DNA of 10,546 nucleotides from an uncultured Campylobacter sp. GTDB lineage: Bacteria; Campylobacterota; Campylobacteria; Campylobacterales; Campylobacteraceae. The DNA lies in assembly GCA_937965895.1 (NCBI GenBank), contig CALCKS010000078.1, positions 1 to 10,546 on the forward strand. Direction: 5' to 3'. The notes below the pieces were generated by a model, which saw only the letters and a program-made list of their open reading frames with translations, made no database searches and was not told where the DNA came from. The first letter of the stretch is position 1; each line of letters starts with the position of its first letter. Positions 1-6,636 of the stretch are shown piece after piece. Both the position numbers and the translations under genes were made by a program.

Positions 1-373
1 CCAAAAATATATATGCGCCGCGCAGCTCCTGCTCTGGCACGGCCTCAAGCGGCGGCCTGCCCTCAAGCGTGAACGCGCCGCCGTAGAGCTTGCGCGGAAC
101 CTCGTGCTGCACGCCCTTTGCGACCTCAAGCATCAAAATTATCTCGGAAAGCCTCGGTTCTGCAAGCTCTCCTGCGCGCACAAAGGCAAAAATCCCCGCC
201 TCATCCCAAAAATAGCGGCTTTTGCCCTCCCCGTCATCTATCACGCGCGGCTGACCTAGGGCTTCATTAAATTTAGCCAGATCAAACCCGCAGTTTACGC
301 CGCCGATGAAAACACCGTCCGAGCGCACGTCGACGTCAAATTTTTGCTTTTTAAAAATATCAAATAGCCCTAT
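1..373 (-). CDS. Unrecognised cytosolic protein, 5' part (runs off left edge), apparent ATA start
   Basis: An open frame of 124 codons reads from position 373 to the left edge without a stop; its 3' end lies outside the window. The translation starts (M)GLFDIFKKQKFDVDVRSD, continues with LGQPRVIDDGEG and YFWDEAGIFAFVRAGEL, and has no signal peptide or membrane segment, so it is probably cytosolic. The beginning looks like a typical complete N-terminus, yet the codon in the start position (371-373) is ATA. A good Shine-Dalgarno AGGAG sits 7 nt upstream, and an in-frame TAA occurs seven codons further up with no ATG, GTG or TTG between. The first downstream alternative is a GTG at codon 16 without a visible ribosome site. 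The LGxPR...WDExGI pattern loosely recalls small hypothetical proteins of many Proteobacteria, but I cannot name a function. It lies 102 bp after thyX on the same strand. Confidence 0.7.
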   Translation of the reverse strand, partial: MGLFDIFKKQKFDVDVRSDGVFIGGVNCGFDLAKFNEALGQPRVIDDGEGKSRYFWDEAGIFAFVRAGELAEPRLSEIILMLEVAKGVQHEVPRKLYGGAFTLEGRPPLEAVPEQELRGAYIFL

Positions 374-380
374 TTTATCG

Positions 381-385
381 CTCCT
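381..385 (-). promoter_or_regulatory. Ribosome binding site supporting the ATA start
   Basis: AGGAG on the minus strand lies 7 nt before the ATA codon at 371-373, ideal spacing for initiation there. No standard start codon exists between it and the upstream in-frame stop. This site is the main sequence argument that translation begins at ATA rather than at the GTG 15 codons downstream. Confidence 0.6.
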
Positions 386-475
386 AATTTTGCGTTAAAT
401 TTTCCAAAAACACGTAAAATTTACACGCGGCATTTGTTTGTAGATTGTAGGCAAATTTTTATATAAACCGATCTA

Positions 476-1108
476 TTATTTTAGCTCAAGATCTTGATTT
501 ACGTGATCCTCGAATATAAATTTATGTTCCTGCGGTAGCGACTCGTAAAGCTTTAGCGAGAGATTTCTGATCTCCCAAAGCGCCGATTTTGAGCTGCGAA
601 GCGAGAGGAAATTTTGCAAACTACGCGCATTTACGCTCCATGCGAGTTCGGTTTTGTAACACTCGGGCAGGCAGTATTTGACGATATCGAGGCTTTTTGT
701 CGTGTTTGCGAGGATTTCGCGCAGGTTTTCCAGCGCTTTGATGCTTGCGTTATCGACCGTTTCGTCGCCGGTTAGTACTATAAATCTCGCCGCTCGATCA
801 AAGTCGCCAAGCTCAAATTTAGCTTCTTTTTTTAGCTCTTTTAGGGTGTAGCGCGTTGATTTGACGCTGAGGCTTGCTACGCGGTGACGGGCTAGCTCTT
901 GTAGCAGGGCGCGCGAGATGCCTTGGATGTAGAAGTTATAGTAGAGGTGCTCTAGCGTGCTGGCGTGTTTAAATTTATTGCCGACGCGTTCGATGAGCTC
1001 GACGTCTTTTTCGCCGCCGTTATCGCCTTTTTCAAAGCTTTGCCAGCACGTACGAATCGCGTGCGAGCAGATGTTTAACGGGGTGTAGTTTAGAAGCGTT
1101 ACTTGCAT
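476..1108 (-). CDS. thyX: Flavin-dependent thymidylate synthase ThyX
   Basis: ThyX makes dTMP from dUMP in the cytosol, using methylenetetrahydrofolate as carbon donor and NAD(P)H through FAD as reductant; it replaces the folate-oxidising ThyA. The 210-residue protein has the family signature RHRX7S at residues 74-84 (RHRVASLSVKS, followed by TRY), the form usual in Campylobacter and Helicobacter. Other conserved blocks are HASTLEH at 48-54, and NARSLQNFLSLR at 160-171 followed by WEIR at 178-181, which in the family contribute to FAD and dUMP binding. The length is normal and the ATG start fits the family; the ribosome site before it (AAAAGAG) is weak. It lies just downstream of flgE but is separated from it by a strong terminator, so it probably has its own promoter in the roughly 50 bp at 1109-1157, where I see no clear -10 box. 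Confidence 0.95.
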   Translation of the reverse strand: MQVTLLNYTPLNICSHAIRTCWQSFEKGDNGGEKDVELIERVGNKFKHASTLEHLYYNFYIQGISRALLQELARHRVASLSVKSTRYTLKELKKEAKFELGDFDRAARFIVLTGDETVDNASIKALENLREILANTTKSLDIVKYCLPECYKTELAWSVNARSLQNFLSLRSSKSALWEIRNLSLKLYESLPQEHKFIFEDHVNQDLELK

Positions 1109-1157
1109 TTTTGACTCTTTTAGTTAAATTTAGCGGTAAATTTAGCTAAAAATGAAT

Positions 1158-1186
1158 AAAAAGGGCTTTAGACAAAACTAAAGCCC
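1158..1186 (-). terminator. Rho-independent terminator of flgE
   Basis: A perfect 9-bp stem (GGGCTTTAG paired with CTAAAGCCC, arms 1163-1171 and 1178-1186) encloses a 6-nt loop. On the minus strand it is followed directly by TTTTT (1158-1162). It begins 12 nt after the flgE stop codon and separates the highly expressed hook gene from thyX. Confidence 0.93.
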
Positions 1187-1197
1187 GAAGAAATAAA

Positions 1198-3549
1198 TTA
1201 TTTTAGTTGAAGCAGCGTGTTTAGCATCTCGTCGCTAGTAGTTATCGTCTTTGAGTTAGCCTGGAAGCCGCGCTGTACGACGATGAGCTGAGTTAGCGAG
1301 CGAGATAGATCGACGTTGCTCATCTCAAGGCTTGAGGCTGAGATCTTGCCGCGTCCGGCAGTTTGAGCCGCGCCGATGATCGGATCGCCCGAGTTTGCCG
1401 TACGAGAAAATAAATTTCCGCCCTCGCCGGCTAAGCCTTGATTATTTGCAAATTTAGCAACGCCCACTTGCGCTAGTCCTAGGCTTCTGCCGTTTGTAAA
1501 AGAACCTACTAGCGTTCCGCTTTGATCTATCCTGATACCGTTTAGCTCGCCGCTAGCATAGCCGTCTTGACTGATGTCTGCGGTGCTTGAGTTATTATCG
1601 GTGCTCGTTAGTCCGTCGGTGGTCTGCGTAGTACCGAATTTTAGCTCGATGTGCTGGCCGATAGCTGAGCCGTTTTGCGCGCCGAAGGTAATGCTAGCCG
1701 GACTATAGGTCGCTAGCGAGCCGTCCGGGTTAAATCTCACGTAACCGGTTATCACATTTTTAGGCTCTGTCGTACTTATTTGGTTTGGTTCGGCTACTTG
1801 AACGACCATCGTCCACTCTGTTCCGCCGTTTTCTGTGTAGCCGCGTTTTACGAAATCCATTTTTATATTATGCTTCGTACCTAAGCTATCGTAAAGATCG
1901 GTGCTAGAGCTATGAGCGGCCATATTTAGGCTATCGGTTACTCTTGCGGCATCTCCGGAGTTTAGCGAGCCTGAGAGCGGAGCCATAGACGCCGTAAATT
2001 TAACGTTTTCGGTTACGTTATTGGCGGCATTGGTTAGACCAGTGACGGCTAAATTTATATTATTGTCATTGTCGTCAGTATTGGTATTGTTCGTCGTGCC
2101 GCCTCCAGTTGCGTCCGTTGCGTCGCCATCGTCGGAGTTAAAGGCGTCTCCGCTAGGATTTTTTACCTGAAACTGACCGTGCTCGTTTACGGTTATCTCC
2201 ACGCCGTCGTTTTTATTTTCATTAAGAGAAGCCGCAGCTGTAAAATCGGATTGTTTAGGTTTTCCAGTTCCGTCGTTATCTATTTTTGTTCCTTTGTAGT
2301 TAGTCCAGAGCCTAGCGTCTTTTTGCATCGCTTCGCGCAAATCCTCCGTAGTCGTTACCTCTCTAGCCATAGAATCATCATAGGTATGCTGCGCGCTTAC
2401 GCGGGTTTTGTTGTAAGTATATTGGTATGCGGTTAGGATATTGGTCGTTTTAAAATCTGTTGTAGCCCAAGCTGGATCAGTTTCATTATTTACGGTCATT
2501 TTTATATTTCTGGTGGCTGCGGTAGTGCCTAGGTTGTTTCTGTTGGTTAGAACCAGTTGATCGCCGTTTATGACGCTAGCTTCTACGCCCGTTTTGCTAT
2601 ATCTTTGATTTATAGCCGTAGCTAGCTCGCTTACGCTATTTACCGTTGCTACTATAGACTCGCCATTTAAATTTACGTTCAAATTTTTAGGCGCCGCAAA
2701 GGTTCCGTCGTTTCTAGCGCCTACGTTCATGGCCTTAGTTTTGGCGTCTGCATAGCTGACCCAGATACCCTGCCCCGTGCGTAGATTATACGCGTCGCCG
2801 GCATTATTAAATAAAACGCCAAGATCGGCTCCGCGCTCTGTCATCCTCTGCTCGCCTTGCCTATTTACGTAAAATCTATTTTCGCCGATATTGTTTTCTT
2901 CGTGTTTTTCAGTATCGGTTTTTATACCGTCATTATTTGTGTCGACCCAATTATGAAACTGATCTAGCTTATAGATAGGTATCTTTTTATTTCCTACGTC
3001 GTTACCGCTGTCTAAGTTTCCTTTTAGCGCGATGTTTGTCGTAGCGCGCGCAGGCACGGTTAGGCCGACTGGGATCTTTATATCGCCGATAGGTCTAGTA
3101 GGATCTATCTCTCCTGTTTCCTCATCTCTCATCCAGCCTTGCACGATGTTGCCGCCGTTATCGACGAAGTTACCTTCGCTGTCTCTTGAAAAGTCGCCGT
3201 TTCTGGTGTAGTAGGTGGTTTTACCGCCGTCGGAGCTCACCATGAAAAATCCGTCGCCTTGAAGCGCGATATCGGTTTGTTTGTCGGTGGTTTGCAGCGA
3301 GCCTTGCTTGAAAATCCTCGTAGTGGAGTTTATCTGCGTGCCGAGGCCAACTTCCATGTTATTTACGCCGCCGTGTTGATTTTGCGGTGCGGTGGCGATA
3401 CGCGAAGTTTGGTAGATAAGGTCGTCGAAATTTGCACGGTTGTATTTAAATCCGACTGTGTTGACGTTAGCGATGTTGTTACCCTCAACATCCATAGCGA
3501 TCTGGTGAGCTTGTAGTCCCGTAACGCCCGACCAAAGTGATCTCATCAT
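1198..3549 (-). CDS. flgE: Flagellar hook protein FlgE
   Basis: FlgE polymerises outside the cell into the curved hook joining the flagellar rod to the filament, and is exported by the flagellar type III system without a cleaved signal. The N-terminal D0 rod-type segment is at residues 2-40 (SGVTGLQAHQIAMDVEGNNI), with a basal-body protein core to about residue 140. The matching C-terminal D0 helix is at 740-783 (LEMSNVDLSRSLTQLIVVQR). At 783 residues it is far longer than the approximately 400-residue enteric FlgE, as expected for Campylobacter, whose extra surface domains fill the middle. The middle contains an EF-hand-like loop at 203-214 and a low-complexity Asn/Asp/Thr/Gly tract at 466-498, probably a flexible loop between variable domains. 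Two ATG codons stand in tandem at the start; AGGA is 7 nt before the first and 10 nt before the second, so either could be used. A sigma-54 promoter lies upstream and a strong terminator downstream, indicating a single-gene transcript. Confidence 0.96.
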   Translation of the reverse strand: MMRSLWSGVTGLQAHQIAMDVEGNNIANVNTVGFKYNRANFDDLIYQTSRIATAPQNQHGGVNNMEVGLGTQINSTTRIFKQGSLQTTDKQTDIALQGDGFFMVSSDGGKTTYYTRNGDFSRDSEGNFVDNGGNIVQGWMRDEETGEIDPTRPIGDIKIPVGLTVPARATTNIALKGNLDSGNDVGNKKIPIYKLDQFHNWVDTNNDGIKTDTEKHEENNIGENRFYVNRQGEQRMTERGADLGVLFNNAGDAYNLRTGQGIWVSYADAKTKAMNVGARNDGTFAAPKNLNVNLNGESIVATVNSVSELATAINQRYSKTGVEASVINGDQLVLTNRNNLGTTAATRNIKMTVNNETDPAWATTDFKTTNILTAYQYTYNKTRVSAQHTYDDSMAREVTTTEDLREAMQKDARLWTNYKGTKIDNDGTGKPKQSDFTAAASLNENKNDGVEITVNEHGQFQVKNPSGDAFNSDDGDATDATGGGTTNNTNTDDNDNNINLAVTGLTNAANNVTENVKFTASMAPLSGSLNSGDAARVTDSLNMAAHSSSTDLYDSLGTKHNIKMDFVKRGYTENGGTEWTMVVQVAEPNQISTTEPKNVITGYVRFNPDGSLATYSPASITFGAQNGSAIGQHIELKFGTTQTTDGLTSTDNNSSTADISQDGYASGELNGIRIDQSGTLVGSFTNGRSLGLAQVGVAKFANNQGLAGEGGNLFSRTANSGDPIIGAAQTAGRGKISASSLEMSNVDLSRSLTQLIVVQRGFQANSKTITTSDEMLNTLLQLK

Positions 3550-3588
3550 AGCTTTATCCTTTTTGAAAAGTGAATTTTAAGATGACTT

Positions 3589-3607
3589 AAGCAAAAGACG
3601 TTCCAAA
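3589..3607 (-). promoter_or_regulatory. Sigma-54 (RpoN) promoter of flgE
   Basis: On the minus strand the sequence is TTTGGAACGTCTTTTGCTT. It has the invariant GG and GC exactly 10 nt apart and matches the Campylobacter sigma-54 pattern (TTTGGAAC, N4, TTTGCTT). Transcription would start about 12 nt past the GC, near 3578, giving a leader of roughly 28 nt before the flgE ATG. In Campylobacter the hook and rod genes belong to the RpoN/FlgSR middle class, which agrees. Confidence 0.93.
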
Positions 3608-3718
3608 TTTAAATTTGATTTTAGTTTAGCGTTGTAGAAGGTAACGACGGAAAAGAGTGTATGAGTCAAATTTACAAATTTTGCTTCAAATTTGAGCGTA
3701 AAAAGCCAAGGCGAAGTA

Positions 3719-3820
3719 TCGCGAGATGGATTTAAGGGTTGCGACGTAAAAATTTAGCGAAGATAAGACATGTAGTCTATCAAGCTAAATTTTTACTAGC
3801 TCCGTTAAAGACGCTCGCGA
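3719..3820. repeat. Long imperfect inverted repeat in the flgE-antiporter gap
   Basis: Outer arms TCGCGAG (3719-3725) and CTCGCGA (3814-3820) and inner perfect 13-bp arms GTAAAAATTTAGC (3746-3758) and GCTAAATTTTTAC (3784-3796) are nested. Between them the flanks stay partly complementary (TTTAAGGG at 3731-3738 against CCGTTAAA at 3802-3809). The centre forms another small stem, GAT-A-AGAC against GTCTATC around the loop ATGTA (3770-3774). The whole 102 bp could fold into one long interrupted hairpin. It begins 15 bp past the antiporter stop, so it could act as that gene's transcription end or stabilise its mRNA, but it lacks a clean run of T. Its size and symmetry also fit a small dispersed repeat; this is inference, as no second copy is in the window. 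Confidence 0.6.
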
Positions 3821-3835
3821 GGTAAGCCACTAAAT

Positions 3836-5176
3836 TTACAAAATCATCGCGCCGATTACGCCGCCGATTAACAGCGGTATATTAAAGAATATAAAAGTCG
3901 GCACGCACGTATCGTAAATATGATTGTGCTGGCCATCGGCGTTTAGACCGCTCGTAGGCCCTAGCGTGCTGTCGCTAGCGGGACTGCCTGCATCGCCCAG
4001 AGCCGCCGCGATACCAACTAACAAGATGATCGCCGCCGGAGAAAATCCTAGAGAAAGAGAAAACGGCACGTAGATCGCCGCGATGATCGGTATCGTGCCA
4101 AAGCTCGTGCCGATACCCATAGTAACGAGCAAGCCGATAGCTAGCATCAGTATCGCGCCGCCCATTTTGCCGCCGGCGACCGCGCTAGCAAAGCTCACCA
4201 GCTGCTCTATACCGCCGCTCTCGCGTAAAACCGAGCCAAAGCCTGCCGCAACGAGCATGATAAATGCGATAAAGCCCATCATCGCTAGGCCGCTGTCCAT
4301 GATTTTGTCAATTTTGCGGTACTCGATACCGCCGAAAACCACCATAACTAGCAGTCCTAAAAGCGCTCCAAGCGGCATACTCTGGGTATAAATTTGCACT
4401 CCAAACGCCGCAACCGCACCGCCTAGCACCGCCCACTCTTTTTTCGTCATTTTTAGGCTTGCGGCCAACTGTGCCTCTTGCTCTTCGCTCGTTTCAAATT
4501 TGGTGTGCGCGTAGTCGCGTCTTTTGCGGTAAAAGACGAAAACGGCTAAGAGTAAACCCACTAACATAGAAAGGCCGCCGAACCACATCACGCTTGAGAT
4601 CTCGCCCATCTGCACCTCTACGCCGTTGTTTGCGAGCTCTTTTTGTATGATACCGTGAAAGATAAGGCCAAAGCCGACGCTAATGCTCACGTACGGCGCT
4701 TTTAGTCCAAAAGTTAGCGCGCACGCGACGGCTCGGCGGTCGATACCTAGGCGGTTCATCAGCGGCAAAAGCGGCGGGATAAGAATCGGGATGAAAGCGA
4801 TGTGAACCGGGATCAAATTTTGCGATAAGCACGCGATGGAGGCGATTATCAGAGCAAAATAGGTGCTGGTTTTCGCTAGAGCCTTGCTAACGGCGTTTAT
4901 GAGGATCGCCGTTAGGTTCGTATTAGCTATCGCGGCTGCGAGAGCGCCGAGCAGGATGTAGCTGAGCGAGGTTTCTAGGTTGCCCTTCATGCCCGTTATC
5001 AGCGTCGATGTGGTGGCCGTTAGCGCATCGAAAAACGCCCCTACGCCGGCAAATCCGCCGTGATAGATGAGACCCGCGACTAAGGCGGAGACTAGGATGG
5101 AAAGCAGGATGTTAAACCTTAACAAACAAAGCGCAGTCATCACGAGGATACTGATCACAACGGGGTTGGTTAGCAT
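3836..5176 (-). CDS. NhaC-type Na+/H+ antiporter family membrane protein
   Basis: This 446-residue inner-membrane protein has about eleven hydrophobic segments split into two halves by a charged cytosolic-looking stretch at residues 217-247. The signature GDAGSPASDSTLGPTSGLNA at 394-413 is typical of the C-terminal Na+/H+ antiporter (NhaC-like) domain in the ion transporter superfamily, and QNLIPVHIAFIPILIPPLLP at 119-138 is the equivalent re-entrant region of the first half. Members are annotated as sodium/proton antiporters, but many act on organic anions or amino acids, so the substrate is open. The ATG start is supported by AAGGA a few nt upstream. It sits 84 bp after the small secreted protein gene on the same strand, with a hairpin between them, and no neighbouring metabolic gene hints at a substrate. 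Confidence 0.85.
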   Translation of the reverse strand: MLTNPVVISILVMTALCLLRFNILLSILVSALVAGLIYHGGFAGVGAFFDALTATTSTLITGMKGNLETSLSYILLGALAAAIANTNLTAILINAVSKALAKTSTYFALIIASIACLSQNLIPVHIAFIPILIPPLLPLMNRLGIDRRAVACALTFGLKAPYVSISVGFGLIFHGIIQKELANNGVEVQMGEISSVMWFGGLSMLVGLLLAVFVFYRKRRDYAHTKFETSEEQEAQLAASLKMTKKEWAVLGGAVAAFGVQIYTQSMPLGALLGLLVMVVFGGIEYRKIDKIMDSGLAMMGFIAFIMLVAAGFGSVLRESGGIEQLVSFASAVAGGKMGGAILMLAIGLLVTMGIGTSFGTIPIIAAIYVPFSLSLGFSPAAIILLVGIAAALGDAGSPASDSTLGPTSGLNADGQHNHIYDTCVPTFIFFNIPLLIGGVIGAMIL

Positions 5177-5213
5177 TATTTTCCTTTTTGTAAATCAAAT
5201 TCGTAAATTAAAT

Positions 5214-5248
5214 TTCGCCGCCAGTCAAATTTGACGACTAGCGGCGAA
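5214..5248 (-). terminator. Hairpin after the small secreted protein gene, possible terminator
   Basis: Arms TTCGCCGC (5214-5221) and GCGGCGAA (5241-5248), extended inward by AGTC/GACT after one mismatch, give about 12 bp around a 9-nt loop. On the minus strand the hairpin is followed by AAATTTAATTT rather than a pure T run. It could partly stop transcription before the antiporter gene or act as an mRNA end; read-through is plausible. Confidence 0.5.
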
Positions 5249-5260
5249 CGGGCGTCAAAT

Positions 5261-5656
5261 TTATCTAACGCGGATGCCTACTTGCGGGCGAGGCGAATAG
5301 TAATAATCGTCGCGTCTATCGCGGTATCCGTCATCATATCCGTCATCATAGCCTCTCTCGTAGCTTCGGTCGTCCGATTTGCTCGAGCCGCCTTTTTTTA
5401 TGTTATTGTTTTTTATGTACTGATCGACTAGTTTGTCGCGGTAGTCTCTGCCTCGGTCGGTTTGTTTGTAGCCGCCGTACGGACGATCCATATATATCAC
5501 TACGTCGTCGTCGTATCTATCTCGGTGGCGGCGTTTTTTGTATTTGTAGCTGTCATCAGGGATTATTATTAAAGATTCGTTTGAATAACGGTCGTAAGCG
5601 TTTGCCAAATTTAAACAAAGCGCTGAAAAAATAGCGATTAAAACAAGTTTTTTCAT
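5261..5656 (-). CDS. Small secreted Asp/Tyr/Arg-rich protein of unknown function
   Basis: This 131-residue protein has a clear Sec signal peptide at residues 1-20 (positive start MKK, hydrophobic core, cleavage after ANA), so the mature protein of about 111 residues is probably periplasmic or outer-surface. The mature part is very hydrophilic: a basic patch KKRRHRDRYDDD at 40-51, a linker with KNNNIKKGGSSKSDD at 82-96, and a YDDG repeat region with GYDDGYDDGYRDRRDDYYY at 102-120. The YDDG units are encoded by a 12-bp tandem duplication at 5325-5348. There are no cysteines after the signal peptide and no lipobox. AGGA lies 6 nt before the ATG. It is divergent from the CsgG-like lipoprotein gene and shares its promoter region. 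I do not recognise the family; the composition suggests binding of ions or a charged polymer, but that is a guess. Confidence 0.8.
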   Translation of the reverse strand: MKKLVLIAIFSALCLNLANAYDRYSNESLIIIPDDSYKYKKRRHRDRYDDDVVIYMDRPYGGYKQTDRGRDYRDKLVDQYIKNNNIKKGGSSKSDDRSYERGYDDGYDDGYRDRRDDYYYSPRPQVGIRVR

Positions 5657-5687
5657 GTCAAATCCTTTCTGGTTATTTCTAAATCAT

Positions 5688-5696
5688 TTTATAACA
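5688..5696 (-). promoter_or_regulatory. Candidate sigma-70 promoter for the small secreted protein
   Basis: TGTTATAAA on the minus strand is an extended -10 element (TG, one base, TATAAA) about 31 nt before the start codon. As usual in Campylobacter there is no recognisable -35 box. It lies back to back with the candidate promoter of the divergent lipoprotein gene. Confidence 0.5.
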
Positions 5697-5730
5697 TCAA
5701 ATTTAAAATAAAGTAAATTTTTAGCGCAAA

Positions 5731-5736
5731 TATATT
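5731..5736 (+). promoter_or_regulatory. Candidate sigma-70 -10 box for the CsgG-like lipoprotein
   Basis: TATATT, preceded by the T-rich stretch TTTTTAGC typical of Campylobacter promoters, lies 32 nt before the ATG. The AAGGAG ribosome site at 5757-5762 follows, 6 nt before the ATG. The assignment rests on position and composition only. Confidence 0.45.
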
Positions 5737-5768
5737 ACAATTTTGTAAATTTATCTAAGGAGTTATAA

Positions 5769-6587
5769 ATGAAAAAATCGTTTTTTAACGCATCGAAGAT
5801 TGCGACTTTGGCTTTGCCTTTTCTTTTGACGGGTTGTATGTCGTCGATGAGTATGGGATCGCCTGGGGCTAAAACGACGGCTACTGGCTCAGCTGCGGGT
5901 TCAAGCGCGCACAATACTAACTCTGGACTAACCAGATGTACCGAGTCTATGGGTACGGTTACGATTTATGAGGATAGAAATAGCGACTGGTACTCCGTCG
6001 TAACCGGGCAGTACAAACTAACATCTACTATCCCGGTTCTTAGGCTCCTAGCTCAGCAGTCAAACTGCTTCGTAGTCGTCGAGCGTAGCAAGGCATTTAA
6101 CCAAATGTTAGAAGAGCGCGCGTTGATGGAGTCGGGCGAGCTTAGAAAGAACTCAAATTTCAAAAAAGGTCAGATGGTCGCCGCGGACTATACCTTAACT
6201 CCTACGATAACATTTAGCGAGAGCAATACTAGCGGACTAGGTGGCGTTGTCGGCGCATTTTTCGGCTCGGTTGCAGGTACCGTAGCCGGCGGGTTTAGCA
6301 CAAGCGACGTAAGTACTGTTCTAACGCTAATCGAAAACCGATCGGGCGTACAGTTAGCGGCAGCCGAGGGAAGCGCTAGAAACACGGACTTTGCAGGACT
6401 TGGAGGCTTATTTGGTAGTAAGGTAGGCGGAGGACTTGGGGCCTACGCCAACACGCCTGAGGGCAAAGTCATAGTAGCAGCCTTCACCGACTCGATGAAT
6501 AACCTAATAGAAGCCGTCAGAAACTACAAAATGCAAACCGTAAAAGGCGGTTTGGGCGCGGGCGGCGCGATGAAAGTAGCGGATTAA
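5769..6587 (+). CDS. CsgG/HfaB-like outer-membrane lipoprotein
   Basis: This 272-residue protein has a lipoprotein signal peptide ending in the lipobox LTGC, with acylated Cys23 and no Asp after it, so outer-membrane sorting is likely. A Ser/Thr/Gly/Ala-rich linker (24-53) precedes a CsgG-like domain at about 58-255. Recognisable blocks are FVVVERSKAFNQMLEERALM (101-120), GELRKNSNFKKGQMVAADYT (123-142) and LTPTITFSES (143-152); a family-like C-terminal helix (TDSMNNLIEAVRNY, 240-253) ends the domain. CsgG forms the oligomeric outer-membrane pore that exports curli subunits, and HfaB acts in holdfast anchoring; many relatives have no curli partner. Here a Gly-rich stretch at 156-176 (GLGGVVGAFFGSVAG) and another at 210-226 sit near where CsgG has its membrane-spanning hairpins, so pore formation is uncertain. 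AAGGAG lies 6 nt before the ATG and a terminator follows. No csgA/B/E/F-like gene is nearby; the only linked candidate is the divergent small secreted protein. Confidence 0.85.
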   Translation: MKKSFFNASKIATLALPFLLTGCMSSMSMGSPGAKTTATGSAAGSSAHNTNSGLTRCTESMGTVTIYEDRNSDWYSVVTGQYKLTSTIPVLRLLAQQSNCFVVVERSKAFNQMLEERALMESGELRKNSNFKKGQMVAADYTLTPTITFSESNTSGLGGVVGAFFGSVAGTVAGGFSTSDVSTVLTLIENRSGVQLAAAEGSARNTDFAGLGGLFGSKVGGGLGAYANTPEGKVIVAAFTDSMNNLIEAVRNYKMQTVKGGLGAGGAMKVAD

Positions 6588-6602
6588 TTTTATCTTCGTT
6601 AG

Positions 6603-6636
6603 GCTAGAGCGACTAAAATCGCTCTAGCTATTTTAT
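6603..6636 (+). terminator. Intrinsic terminator of the CsgG-like gene
   Basis: A perfect 10-bp stem (GCTAGAGCGA at 6603-6612 with TCGCTCTAGC at 6619-6628) encloses a 6-nt loop CTAAAA. It is followed by TATTTTAT and starts 16 nt after the stop codon. The T run is imperfect but the stem is strong. Confidence 0.85.

Noticed and set aside
414..424. Palindrome GTAAAATTTAC after thyX as a terminator or operator
   Set aside because: Such palindromes follow directly from the abundant AAATTT word; the stem is short and AT-only and lacks a T run.
2179..3516. Two 85-codon plus-strand frames inside flgE (2179-2436 and 3259-3516)
   Set aside because: Both are antisense to flgE, resemble no known family, and show no ribosome site or promoter that I can see.
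4083..4391. A 102-codon plus-strand frame opposite the antiporter gene
   Set aside because: Its translation (Ile/Pro/Ser-rich) mirrors hydrophobic codons of the real membrane protein on the other strand; it has no support of its own.
5214..5248. The GC-rich hairpin before the antiporter gene as a riboswitch
   Set aside because: It is a single simple stem-loop with no conserved aptamer features; a partial terminator or mRNA end is the simpler reading.
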